Of a stretch of DNA of 64,000 nucleotides, positions 37,816 through 46,732 are shown one piece after another. The stretch covers positions 62,001 to 126,000 of the forward strand of contig LAZY01000005.1 in the NCBI GenBank assembly GCA_001013295.1, given 5' to 3'. The DNA comes from Chryseobacterium indologenes. GTDB lineage: Bacteria; Bacteroidota; Bacteroidia; Flavobacteriales; Weeksellaceae. The translations under genes and the position numbers were made by a program. The notes beneath the pieces are model-generated. The model did not search any database, was not told the DNA's origin, and saw only the letters and a program-made list of their open reading frames with translations. How positions within the stretch are numbered: position 1 is the first letter of the stretch; each line of letters opens with the position of its first letter.

Positions 37816-39420
37816 ATGAAAAAACTTTTACTCTTTTGTTCCCTAGCAGGTTACCTCAGTGTATCGGCACAAACTGAACTTGTTTTTGTCTATTTCACCG
37901 ACAAGCCTAATAAAGCAGCTTTCTATGCCAATCCTCTGTCTGAGCTTTCCCAAAAGTCACTTGATAGGCGTACCGCACTGGGAATTTCTCTTAATGACCA
38001 GGATGCTCCTATTGAACAGTCTTATCTTCAGAATCTTCAGAATTTAGGTTTTACGGTGACGGATTACTCCAAATGGCTCAATGGGGCCGCCGTAAATGCT
38101 ACTCCTGCACAGAAAACCCTTTTGCAGGCACAGCCCTTTGTGCTTTCCGTGGAAAGTTTTGCCAGAAACGGGAATTCAACCGGAGTCAAAACAGCACCAA
38201 CCAAATGGAATGACAACGTAAACATTTATAAAACACTCACCAATTTCAATTATGGTTCAGGAGGTTCACAGATAGACCAGGTGAACATACGCCCGCTGCA
38301 TCTCGCCGGATATACAGGAACCGGTATTTCTATTGCAGTTATTGATGCAGGATTCCCTACCGTGAATACCGGATCTGCTTTTTCAAGATTATGGAACAAT
38401 AACCATATAAAAGCCTCTTACGATTTCGTTACCAAAACAGGAGACATCTACAATACTTCTCTGAGCCCTCACGGATCTGTAGTACTTGGAGCTATAGGAG
38501 GTTATCTGGAAAATACTTTTGTGGGAGCAGCACCTGATGCCGACTTCTACCTTTATCGTAGTGAAAATGCAGCCGTTGAGATTCCCGAAGAAGAACTTTA
38601 CTGGATTGAAGCAGCCGAAGAAGCAGACAGAAAAGGGGTTGACATTATCACTTCCTCTCTGGGATATAGTGTTTTTGATGATACCCGGTACAACTATACC
38701 TATGCCAATATGAACGGAAGTACGTCCTTCATTGCACGGGGAGCCGGAATTGCTGCCGACAAAGGAATATTTGTTCTTGCTGCTGCCGGAAATTCAGGGA
38801 CTCAGCCATGGCACTATCTTACAACACCATCAGACAATGCTAAAGTCTTCTCAATAGGTTCTGTAGATTCAGCAGGAAATGCTTCGGATTTCTCCTCTTA
38901 CGGACCCAATGCTCTGGGGGTGGTAAAACCTGACGGAAGCGCACAAGGAACCGGTACAACAACAGTGTATGACGGTGCAACTCTCATTGTAAACGGAACT
39001 TCCATCTCTACTCCTATTGCTGCAGGAGGTGTAGCATGCTTTATCCAGGCATTCCCAACGATGAACAGGGAACAAATCAGAACCAGGCTGAGACAGACAG
39101 CCTCTCTTTATCCTAATCATAACGACCAGATGGGATATGGTATTCTCAATTTCGGAAACGTCTATAATGCTGTGCTCAATACTTCTGAAGCGGTAAAAAA
39201 AGAAAAATTGACTATATTCCCGAATCCGGTTAAAAACATTCTAAATATCGTATCAGAAAGTGATGTAAAGACTTTGGAAATCTATGATAATCTGGGAAGG
39301 CTGATCAGGAAAAACAGTAATCAGAAGGCTGTAAAAGTTGATGATTTTGCAAAAGGCATCTATTATCTGAAAATTCAGACTAAGGATAAAGTATATTATG
39401 AAAAGGTGATCAAGGAATAA
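37816..39420 (+). CDS. type IX-secreted S8 (subtilisin-like) serine peptidase
   Basis: Extracellular peptidase of 534 residues. Signal peptide ~1-18 (LLFCSLAGYLSVSAQ), an inhibitor/prodomain-like region ~20-130, then the catalytic domain with Asp177 (IAVIDAGFP), His219 (SPHGSVVLGAIGG, HGS instead of the common HGT) and Ser396 (NGTSISTPIAAG); the oxyanion Asn is in AAAGNSGTQ. The C-terminal ~75 residues start LTIFPNPVKNILNIV, a type IX sorting tail. Similar domain layout is common in flavobacterial secreted proteases. Ends at a shared terminator. Confidence 0.93.
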   Translation: MKKLLLFCSLAGYLSVSAQTELVFVYFTDKPNKAAFYANPLSELSQKSLDRRTALGISLNDQDAPIEQSYLQNLQNLGFTVTDYSKWLNGAAVNATPAQKTLLQAQPFVLSVESFARNGNSTGVKTAPTKWNDNVNIYKTLTNFNYGSGGSQIDQVNIRPLHLAGYTGTGISIAVIDAGFPTVNTGSAFSRLWNNNHIKASYDFVTKTGDIYNTSLSPHGSVVLGAIGGYLENTFVGAAPDADFYLYRSENAAVEIPEEELYWIEAAEEADRKGVDIITSSLGYSVFDDTRYNYTYANMNGSTSFIARGAGIAADKGIFVLAAAGNSGTQPWHYLTTPSDNAKVFSIGSVDSAGNASDFSSYGPNALGVVKPDGSAQGTGTTTVYDGATLIVNGTSISTPIAAGGVACFIQAFPTMNREQIRTRLRQTASLYPNHNDQMGYGILNFGNVYNAVLNTSEAVKKEKLTIFPNPVKNILNIVSESDVKTLEIYDNLGRLIRKNSNQKAVKVDDFAKGIYYLKIQTKDKVYYEKVIKE

Positions 39421-39465
39421 ACCATGAATAACACCATTTTTTTTACAAATATCACAAATTTGATC

Positions 39466-39495
39466 AATAAAAACGGGCTGAAGCCCGTTTTTATT
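39466..39495. terminator. bidirectional terminator (GGGCTGAAGCCC type)
   Basis: Stem AATAAAAACGGGCT with AGCCCGTTTTTATT around GA, between the convergent peptidase and ppc genes. Confidence 0.88.
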
Positions 39496-39503
39496 GATGT
39501 TTG

Positions 39504-42038
39504 CTAAGCTGAATTTCGGCTTGCATTAATATTTCCAAATAGTGATCTTGTCACCAGCTTTTCGTAAGCTTCTTTATTTCCTTCTCCTTTCTGAATTTTC
39601 ATCAGGGCATATTGTTGAATGCTCAATAACGGAAGTACAATTTTTTCACGGATCTTCACGGATTTTCTGGATAGCGGATCTTCTTCCTGAAGCATTTTGA
39701 AACCTGTGAGTTCCAGCATGATTTCTCTTGAAAGCTCATATTCACTGAAAAGAACATTCCAGAATGCTCCGAATTTTGGATTGTTTTTAATATAATACGT
39801 CAAAGGGAAGTAAGACTTATTCATACTCATCATGGAGTTCAGAACTAAAGTTTTAAAGAAATCTGAACCTTTATACAGTTCTCTTACCTCTTCAAATCTT
39901 CCCTGTTCTTTCATCTTTTGCATAGCATATCCGAAACCGAAGAAACCGGGTACATTTTGTTTTAACTGAGACCATGATCCCACAAACGGAATGGCCCTCA
40001 AGTCCTCAAATTTCAGTTCGCTACCATTTCCTCTCTTCGATGGACGGCTTCCGATATTGGTTTTTCCATAATATTCCAGTGTACTCATTTCCTGAAGATA
40101 AGGAACAAACATTGGATGGGCTTTCAGATCTGAATACTTCTGATAGCTGATATTGGCCAATTCAATAATCAAAGCTCTTTCTTTTTCTGTAAGCTCTTTT
40201 TTGGCATTTTTAAAGACGTCATTTTCTACTCCGGCCGTCAGAAGCTGTTCAAAATTGTATTTCGCCTGCTCTTTGTTCCCGAAAATACTGGTAATCGTCT
40301 GCCCCTGAATGGTCAGTTCTATTTTATTATTCGCAATTGTTTTGCCTTGTGATGCGTAGAAATCGTGGGTTTTGCCTCCTCCTCTCGCTGGCGGACCTCC
40401 CCTGCCATCGAAAAATACTACTTTAATGTTGCTCTGTTCTGAAAGTTTCGTCAGTACTTCTTTGGCTTTGTAAATCTCCCAGTTGGCTTTCAAATAACCT
40501 CCATCTTTGGTTCCGTCAGAAAAACCTAGCATAATGGTCTGCTGATTTCCTCTTCTTTCCAGATGTTTTTTATAGACCGGGTTCTGATACAGTTCGTTCA
40601 TCACCTGTTCCGCATTGGCAAGTCCTTCCATTGTTTCAAAAAGCGGAACAATATCCATATTGATCTCTTCATCCTGATAGCCACAAATCTTGAAAAATGC
40701 ATATACATTCATAACATCTTTCACGGCATCGGAATTGGAAATAATATAGCGGTTCATTCCTCTTGGGCCATTCAGCTTCTGAATCTCTGACACCTGGGAA
40801 ACCGTCAGTAAGGTATCTTTTACAATATCCTCAAAATCGACTGCATTTACCTGATCTGAAATCTGGATTAGTTTATTGAATTTCTGTTCGTAGTCAGCGT
40901 CTTCATTTCCATATACTTTTGCAAAAACCTGGTCAATCACATTCTGATGAATTCTGCTGTCCTGGCGGATATCCAGCGTTGCAAAGTGAGTTCCGAAGAT
41001 CATAACACGGTCTCTGAAATTCACTAAAAGGTCCAGAAACAAGGAATTGTGCTCACTGATTAATATTTTTTCAGCTTCATCAGCCTTTTTTAAAATAGCT
41101 TCTGATGTAATGCTTTTCCCATCAAAAATGGCAGCATACAGTTCTTCACTCAGCTGAGTAAGCACCTCTGAAACGCCTCTGAAGCTCAGTCTTCTCCGGA
41201 TGAATTTCAAATGACTGTAATACGATTTCAGAATTGCCGAACGAAGTTCTTCCGCCACTCTTTTGGTGACATCTGCCGTTACAAATGGATTTCCATCTCT
41301 GTCTCCTCCCGGCCAGAATCCCAACTGGATAATATCTTCATGCAGGTGGAAATGTCCATTTCCGAAAGTCTTTTTAATTTTCGTAAATAGCTCACCAATG
41401 GTATCGTAATAGACATATCTCAGATACGAAATAATGCTCAAGGCCTCATCAATAGGCGTTGGTTTTTCTTTATTCACAAAAGGAGTTTTTCCCAACTGCT
41501 GCAGAAGCATATCAATCTGTGTCACAGAGTCACTGGTAATGGCCCCTCTCAGATCCTGAATAATTCTCTGTACCGAACTTGGATAGAACTGAGTGGGATG
41601 TGCTGTGAACACTACCTTTACACTGAAATCCTTTAATTTCTCACGTACTTTTTCAATCTTGTGATCCTGAAGGGAACGTTCAAAAAGATTGGTCACCGTT
41701 CCACTGTCGCTTTCGGAGTGAAGATTCGGGAACGCGGCGTCCTCAATACTGTCAAACAAAACCACCTGCCTTTCTATATACTGAATGATCTTAAAAAGCA
41801 ATTCAAGTTTCTGTTCTTCAGTCTGAAGATCCGTATGATTTTTAAAAAATTCTTCGACAATCTCTTCAGGGGTTTTGCCTGCGTCATAGCCGGTTCTGCT
41901 TTCTTCATAGAGAAATGGGAGAAGCATTCCGATATTCGTCATTTTATCATAAGGCAGGCTCATAAATAATGAATTGTAGATCTGGAACTTATTTTCCACA
42001 ATCTGCCTGAATTTTTCTGCGCGTTGGTCGTGTATCAT
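39504..42038 (-). CDS. ppc: phosphoenolpyruvate carboxylase
   Basis: Anaplerotic enzyme carboxylating PEP to oxaloacetate. From the ATG at 42038 the product has 844 residues, slightly short of the usual ~880-930 but complete. Catalytic His147 is in VVFTAHPTQ; GFWPGGDRDGNPFVT and the glycine loop FDGRGGPPARGGGKTH are intact. An upstream in-frame ATG at 42080 would add 14 residues that resemble no PEPC and lies beyond an excellent promoter (42044-42073), so the shorter form is preferred. The transcript is predicted to be almost leaderless. Confidence 0.95.
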   Translation of the reverse strand: MIHDQRAEKFRQIVENKFQIYNSLFMSLPYDKMTNIGMLLPFLYEESRTGYDAGKTPEEIVEEFFKNHTDLQTEEQKLELLFKIIQYIERQVVLFDSIEDAAFPNLHSESDSGTVTNLFERSLQDHKIEKVREKLKDFSVKVVFTAHPTQFYPSSVQRIIQDLRGAITSDSVTQIDMLLQQLGKTPFVNKEKPTPIDEALSIISYLRYVYYDTIGELFTKIKKTFGNGHFHLHEDIIQLGFWPGGDRDGNPFVTADVTKRVAEELRSAILKSYYSHLKFIRRRLSFRGVSEVLTQLSEELYAAIFDGKSITSEAILKKADEAEKILISEHNSLFLDLLVNFRDRVMIFGTHFATLDIRQDSRIHQNVIDQVFAKVYGNEDADYEQKFNKLIQISDQVNAVDFEDIVKDTLLTVSQVSEIQKLNGPRGMNRYIISNSDAVKDVMNVYAFFKICGYQDEEINMDIVPLFETMEGLANAEQVMNELYQNPVYKKHLERRGNQQTIMLGFSDGTKDGGYLKANWEIYKAKEVLTKLSEQSNIKVVFFDGRGGPPARGGGKTHDFYASQGKTIANNKIELTIQGQTITSIFGNKEQAKYNFEQLLTAGVENDVFKNAKKELTEKERALIIELANISYQKYSDLKAHPMFVPYLQEMSTLEYYGKTNIGSRPSKRGNGSELKFEDLRAIPFVGSWSQLKQNVPGFFGFGYAMQKMKEQGRFEEVRELYKGSDFFKTLVLNSMMSMNKSYFPLTYYIKNNPKFGAFWNVLFSEYELSREIMLELTGFKMLQEEDPLSRKSVKIREKIVLPLLSIQQYALMKIQKGEGNKEAYEKLVTRSLFGNINASRNSA

Positions 42039-42043
42039 AATAA

Positions 42044-42073
42044 CAAATGTAAGAGATTTTGGAATGAGTTGAA
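42044..42073 (-). promoter_or_regulatory. predicted promoter of ppc
   Basis: Minus strand: TTC at 42071-42073, 19-bp spacer, TACATTTG at 42044-42051 (exact -7 box). The box ends 6 nt before the ATG, implying a 5' UTR of 0-3 nt. Confidence 0.65.
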
Positions 42074-42168
42074 TTGACAAATGACAAAAATTATAGGATT
42101 AAAAACAAAAAAATATATTAATTTTTGTTCAGAAAATTGTTTAGTTTTGGCACCTGCTTACAATAACT

Positions 42169-42888
42169 ATGATCAAATTCAAATTCAACGCCAATGTGAA
42201 TATCAAGACCAATGGAGATAAGGTTGATAAAAAGGGGGTGAAAACTCTATTAATCGTATTTGCAGGGTTTATATTGATCGCTATTTTTTCAATCATCGGT
42301 GTGACTTCTTTTGCCTTCAACAGTATCAATTCACTGGAACAGAGAATAGATAATCACAACAAGCAGGCTAAAGCGGTCCCAACACTTCCTGTACTAAGAT
42401 GTAAAATATATACGGATAATACAGTCACGGCTCCTTTATCAGGGCAACAATCCTCACTATATCTTATCCGTGTCGGTATCGTAAAATACAGAAAACGCCT
42501 TCATAAAACATATGAAAGCTTTGATTACAGTATGGTAGCCGGCTACTCCGAAGGGGCTCAAGTTTCCGTCAATGGCCAATTATATCCTATTGATTTTAAA
42601 CTATGTATCGTCGACAACCCGGATACAAGAAATATGCCCTACCTTTACGAAACATATGCTACAAGCCATAGTACACCAGCCTTCCTGATAAATTATAAGC
42701 GTAATAATAATCAGAAAATTCCTGCATTGAAAAACAGTCATCCCTGGATTGAATCTTTCATTGAATATGGCAGTCCAAACAATCTTATTTTAAATGAATA
42801 TATCTTCAAAAATGGAGATTCACTCTATATCAAAGGAAAAATCGAGAATAATAAAATTGTTCCGTTTGTGGAGCATATGGTCAATTAA
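42169..42888 (+). CDS. hypothetical membrane-anchored protein
   Basis: Not recognised. 239 residues with a basic N-terminus, one TM helix (~27-50, TLLIVFAGFILIAIFSIIGV) and an exported or cytoplasmic C-terminal domain without Cys pairs or clear motifs. No enzyme signature. TAGTTTTG at 42142-42149 is an exact -7 box ~20 nt upstream of the ATG, with a TTG at a shorter-than-usual 14 bp. It opens a run of four lineage-specific genes between ppc and lpdA. Confidence 0.75.
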   Translation: MIKFKFNANVNIKTNGDKVDKKGVKTLLIVFAGFILIAIFSIIGVTSFAFNSINSLEQRIDNHNKQAKAVPTLPVLRCKIYTDNTVTAPLSGQQSSLYLIRVGIVKYRKRLHKTYESFDYSMVAGYSEGAQVSVNGQLYPIDFKLCIVDNPDTRNMPYLYETYATSHSTPAFLINYKRNNNQKIPALKNSHPWIESFIEYGSPNNLILNEYIFKNGDSLYIKGKIENNKIVPFVEHMVN

Positions 42889-43214
42889 ACTATTGAAACA
42901 GATGACCGGTTTAAAGAAGTCCGGCCGAATTTTATTATTGTATTAGATCATTCCAAACCTTATAGGTTACATCAGAGAATATTACGAACAGATTGTAAAG
43001 CTGCAGGAATCAGACTGGGCTTTTATTGCAGGGCATTTCCACAGGTGTCTTATAAAGTCCTGTCAAGTTCTAAAACCTTAACATGCTAGAGGTTTGAAAC
43101 ATGGTGCTTAAAATAATTTAATACACTTCCGAATACTCTTGGGACAGAGGAATTTTTTATGAATTTTCTGTAAATTGAGTTTAAAATGTATCTTCGCAAA
43201 AAACTTAACCAAAA
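42889..43214. other. intergenic region with possible gene remnant
   Basis: 326 bp without an intact gene. A 44-codon open stretch without ATG at 42947-43081 reads IREYYEQIVKLQESDWAF..., which looks like coding sequence and resembles the N-terminus of Crp/Fnr-type regulators of Bacteroidota; it then stops. A TATCTTCG box lies at 43189-43196, just before the next gene. Confidence 0.4.
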
Positions 43215-43880
43215 ATGAAATTCGGAATTATTTTTTATGCGATTTTAGGAATTCTGGCCTTATTCATAGGGATTTATCTGCTGCAATATTTTGTTCTTCT
43301 TTCCATTATTTTTTTCATCGGTGCATTTATCAATTCTGTGTTCATTCATAAAGAATATTCTCTTCATAAAAATGATAAAATGGAATATGATGAACATTCA
43401 GTTCCTGATGAAGTTATAGTCAAATACTCTCGTTCGGGTAGAATTATCGCTATTGCTACTTACACTATATTTGTGATTCTGGGAATATTTTTTCTGTCAG
43501 GTCTTAAATTTAAATTTAATGGGACCGTAATATTTGTATTATTTATACTTCTTGGATTTATCGGCTATTATATTTTTAAAATAATTTCACAAGTCAGAAA
43601 AATATCAGAAATTATGATCTCCATCAACGGAAAAGGAATTCAGATAAAAAATAATACAAGGCATTTATGGAATGATATTCAACTGGAAAAGATTATTGTA
43701 AAACGGTTAGTAAGCCGTGAATCTAAGCATGATTACAAGCCTGAAATAAATTATTTATATTTCTTTCACAATGACCAAAAGATAGAAATAAACATCGATG
43801 ATTTTGATATTACAGATTATCAGCTGGCCCAAGTTTTGAAAATATTTAGAGCTCGTTTTAATAATTCAGGTGTACTATAA
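43215..43880 (+). CDS. hypothetical membrane protein
   Basis: Not recognised. 221 residues with two TM helices at the N-terminus (~5-45) and two more at ~78-115 (TYTIFVILGIFFLSGLKF, VIFVLFILLGFIGYYIF). The C-terminal ~90-residue soluble domain (ISINGKGIQIKNNTRHLWNDIQLEKI) has the layout of PH-like bacterial membrane proteins of unknown role. AT-rich. The next gene begins within 55 bp. Confidence 0.75.
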   Translation: MKFGIIFYAILGILALFIGIYLLQYFVLLSIIFFIGAFINSVFIHKEYSLHKNDKMEYDEHSVPDEVIVKYSRSGRIIAIATYTIFVILGIFFLSGLKFKFNGTVIFVLFILLGFIGYYIFKIISQVRKISEIMISINGKGIQIKNNTRHLWNDIQLEKIIVKRLVSRESKHDYKPEINYLYFFHNDQKIEINIDDFDITDYQLAQVLKIFRARFNNSGVL

Positions 43881-43933
43881 TTCTGATGACAAAACATTTA
43901 TTAAATTTACTTCTCAGACCATTCCCATGCTAT

Positions 43934-44338
43934 ATGAAAAAGACATTCATTTTCCTACTCGTAATAATGCTGTTCATCTCTTGTGAAAAAGATTGCTACA
44001 ATGCACCACAGCCCATTGTTTTTGAGTTCGTAAATTCAAATAATGAAAATCTCATTACCAACGGCTCATTGACCACCTACTCAGTTCAAGACGAGAATAA
44101 TGCCAATATACCATTGACCAAAACATCCGACAATAAAGTTATTGTAGAAAATGTAGGCGCCTATAATGGAACAAAAAATTATAAATTTTATTCTAATATT
44201 AAAAACCTTAATTTTTCCATCCAATCATCAAAATTTAAAGGAGGTTGTGACGGTTTTCAAATCAATAAATTAACGTTTACAGGCATCGCAATTGACGTAA
44301 CAGACGAAAAAGGGTATTACAGAATTGTCTTGCAATAA
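43934..44338 (+). CDS. small hypothetical lipoprotein
   Basis: Not recognised. From ATG 43934 the product has 134 residues: KK-start signal sequence and lipobox LFISC (Cys17), then a compact domain with four further Cys-poor beta-like strands (IVFEFVNSNNENLITNGSL). An in-frame ATG at 43886 adds 16 residues that disrupt the signal sequence, so the downstream start is preferred. Similar small immunity- or adhesin-like lipoproteins are common in Chryseobacterium, but no family is claimed. Confidence 0.7.
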   Translation: MKKTFIFLLVIMLFISCEKDCYNAPQPIVFEFVNSNNENLITNGSLTTYSVQDENNANIPLTKTSDNKVIVENVGAYNGTKNYKFYSNIKNLNFSIQSSKFKGGCDGFQINKLTFTGIAIDVTDEKGYYRIVLQ

Positions 44339-44359
44339 ATCTTAACTTTCCTAAATTTG
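44330..44359 (+). promoter_or_regulatory. predicted promoter of the 44373 gene
   Basis: TTG at 44330-44332, exactly 19 bp, TAAATTTG at 44352-44359: full consensus. The -33 element lies inside the end of the upstream lipoprotein gene. The predicted UTR is ~10 nt. Confidence 0.75.
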
Positions 44360-44372
44360 TAAAAACAATTGA

Positions 44373-44978
44373 ATGAGAGTATTATTTCTGACTTTATTGT
44401 TATTATGCGGCATGGTTTCCGGTCAGAAAGCGGTTTCATCCGATTTTAAAAAAATCCCGGAAATTCTGGATAATATCGATCTGCTCTATCCGTTCATTGT
44501 ACCGGACAAAGAGTATGCCTACTGGCGGGTACTCAACAATGATTCTGACTATGAAAAAGCGGTGATCTACGAAAGTCAGGCTCCGGATTTTATGACCATC
44601 AATGAACCTGTTCCTGAAAGAGGATTTTTCCAAAAATGTGTAGGCAACAACTGCTTTTCATATATCCTTGCATGCAAAAATGAGAGAGCTGTTTATTTTT
44701 CGAACGAGCAGCAGCTCAGGGATTTTATTGGAACGGTGGATAATCTTCCTGAAGCTATCTTATTGGCAAAAACTTATGGATACTCAGTTGATACCAAAAA
44801 TCTTTTCACCGGATCTTATAAAATGGATGACCGCTACATCTCAATGTATCTGATGCAATCAAAAGGCTGTCCTGCCGTAAAAGAATCTTTTTTGATTAAA
44901 ATCAACAGAAAAAACGGAAAACTGGAGGCAAAAAGTAATGGAGTTTATTCCAAAAACGAAGATTGCTCTGTTTTATAA
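44373..44978 (+). CDS. hypothetical exported protein
   Basis: Not recognised. 201 residues with a signal peptide (FLTLLLLCGMVSGQK) and a mature domain with three Cys (FFQKCVGNNCFSYILACKN) plus two near the C-terminus (SKGCPAVKES, NEDCSVL), compatible with periplasmic disulfides. Strong promoter directly upstream, so it is transcribed independently of the lipoprotein before it. No enzymatic motif. Confidence 0.78.
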   Translation: MRVLFLTLLLLCGMVSGQKAVSSDFKKIPEILDNIDLLYPFIVPDKEYAYWRVLNNDSDYEKAVIYESQAPDFMTINEPVPERGFFQKCVGNNCFSYILACKNERAVYFSNEQQLRDFIGTVDNLPEAILLAKTYGYSVDTKNLFTGSYKMDDRYISMYLMQSKGCPAVKESFLIKINRKNGKLEAKSNGVYSKNEDCSVL

Positions 44979-45070
44979 TAAAGCTTTATTTTACTGGAAT
45001 ACTAAGAAATTGCATCATATTTTAATGAAGTAAGAATTTCAACTACGATAAAATTGAATCCACTGATTAT

Positions 45071-45114
45071 TAGCCACTAATGCACGAATCATTTTATTCG
45101 TGCATTAGTGGCGA
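45071..45114. repeat. dispersed hairpin repeat, copy C
   Basis: Inverted repeat TAGCCACTAATGCACGAAT (45071-45089) with 45096-45114 (18 of 19 pairs). The arm is identical to copy B. The right flank to ~45178 holds AGATCTGCGTAATCTGTAAAA and AGAGAGATAA, shared with copy A's flank. Confidence 0.85.
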
Positions 45115-45232
45115 TTAAAAATCTCATAGATCTGAGTTTCTATAAAGATCTGCGTAATCTGTAAAACAAGAGAGATAAAACATCGTGTCTTAAAACATTA
45201 AACATCCAGCCGCTTTATGTACTCAGCCTGCA

Positions 45233-46633
45233 TCAAATATTAACAGCTCCCTGTCCGGATGCGATCAGATAAGCTTCTTTCAGGGTTTCGGAATAGGTGG
45301 GATGTGCATACGAAATGCGGAACATATCCTCAGCTGTTACTTCATATTCCTGCGCAATCACGCCTTGTGCGATCAGGTCGGCAGCTCTGGCTCCAATGAT
45401 GTGAACGCCCAGCACTTCTCCATATTTCGGATCAACCAAAACTTTTGCAAAACCATCCGTATCCATCGAGGCCCGGGCTCTGGCACTTGCAGAAAATGGA
45501 AACTTCCCTACATTGTAAGCGATATTATTTTTCTTCAGGTATTCTTCAGAGTATCCTACAGAGGCTACTTCCGGCCATGTATAGACTACAGAAGGAATAC
45601 GATTGTAATGAATATGGCGCTTCTGTCCGTTAATTGTTTCAGCAACAAAAACACCTTCTTCTTCAGCTTTATGAGCCAGCATTGCCCCACCGATTACATC
45701 TCCAATTGCATAAATAGCCGGAACCGAAGTCTGATTATTTCTATCAACTTTAATATATCCACGATCATCAAGCTGTACATCCGTATTCTCGAGTCCAAGT
45801 CCTTTTACATAAGGGCTTCTTCCCACCGCCACTAAAATATATTCAGCTTCCAGTTCAGCTTCTGTACCGTTTTTATCCTTAAAAAAGACCTTAGCTGCGG
45901 CATCCGAAGTTTCTGTTCTGTAAACAGCATGGTTCAGACGGATGTCAATTCCTTCTTTTTTCAGGATTTTCTGAAGGTTTTTTCCAAGATCGTGATCCAT
46001 CGTGGTAATCAGATGATCCGCATATTCAAGAATCGTGACCTGAGTTCCTATCCGGCTGAAAACAGAGGCCATCTCTACTCCGATAACCCCGCCACCGATG
46101 ATCACCATCGATTGAGGTTTTTCCTGTAAAGACAAGGCTTCCGTAGAAGTAATGATTCTTTTTTTATCAATTTCCACTCCAGAGATTGTTGATGGCTTCG
46201 ATCCGGTTGCAATGATATAATGCTTTGCAGCTACCTGTATTGTTTCTTTTTCATTGATGACTTTCAATGTAGAGTTGTTCACAAAAGATGCAGTTCCTTT
46301 CAGTCGGGTAATTGCATTTTTATTCATCAGAAACTCAAGTCCGCTCGTATTCTTTGCAACGACTTCAGATTTTCTTCTGTACATCTGGGAAAAATCAAGG
46401 CCAATCTGATCCAGTTGAATACCATGCTCCTTAAATTTATGATGTGCTTCAGCGTAATGATGGGTACTGTCCAGCAACGCTTTCGTCGGAATACACCCTA
46501 CATTGGTACAGGTTCCTCCCAGCGTATCATATTTTTCTATGATGACTGTTTTATATCCCAGTTGGGCACTTCTTATCGCAGCTACATATCCGCCAGGTCC
46601 TGACCCGATTACGGCAATATCATAATGTTCCAT
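45233..46633 (-). CDS. lpdA: dihydrolipoyl dehydrogenase
   Basis: FAD-dependent E3 component of 2-oxoacid dehydrogenase complexes, 466 residues. FAD-binding GSGPGGYVAAIRSAQLG; redox-active disulfide Cys42/Cys47 (GGTCTNVGCIPTKALL); NAD-binding IIGGGVIGVEMAS; second FAD motif YAIGDVIGGAMLAHKAEEEG; C-terminal active-site SYAHPTYSETL with the catalytic His. It is not next to E1/E2 genes, so which complex it serves is open. Divergent from an HxlR regulator with a large inverted repeat between. Confidence 0.94.
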   Translation of the reverse strand: MEHYDIAVIGSGPGGYVAAIRSAQLGYKTVIIEKYDTLGGTCTNVGCIPTKALLDSTHHYAEAHHKFKEHGIQLDQIGLDFSQMYRRKSEVVAKNTSGLEFLMNKNAITRLKGTASFVNNSTLKVINEKETIQVAAKHYIIATGSKPSTISGVEIDKKRIITSTEALSLQEKPQSMVIIGGGVIGVEMASVFSRIGTQVTILEYADHLITTMDHDLGKNLQKILKKEGIDIRLNHAVYRTETSDAAAKVFFKDKNGTEAELEAEYILVAVGRSPYVKGLGLENTDVQLDDRGYIKVDRNNQTSVPAIYAIGDVIGGAMLAHKAEEEGVFVAETINGQKRHIHYNRIPSVVYTWPEVASVGYSEEYLKKNNIAYNVGKFPFSASARARASMDTDGFAKVLVDPKYGEVLGVHIIGARAADLIAQGVIAQEYEVTAEDMFRISYAHPTYSETLKEAYLIASGQGAVNI

Positions 46634-46662
46634 TTGATTTATTAATTTTTTATGATTAAATT

Positions 46663-46713
46663 TACTTGCAAAATAAAAGTAAAATTAAATTAAATACTTT
46701 CATTTTGCAAGTA
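46663..46713. promoter_or_regulatory. inverted-repeat operator between lpdA and the HxlR gene
   Basis: Arms TACTTGCAAAATAAAAGTA (46663-46681) and its near-perfect complement at 46695-46713 (18 of 19), 13 bp apart. Each arm contains a near -7 box (TtATTTTG on the minus strand, TcATTTTG on the plus strand), so a bound dimer would cover both promoters. Confidence 0.65.
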
Positions 46714-46732
46714 TTATTTTAAATTTAACAAT

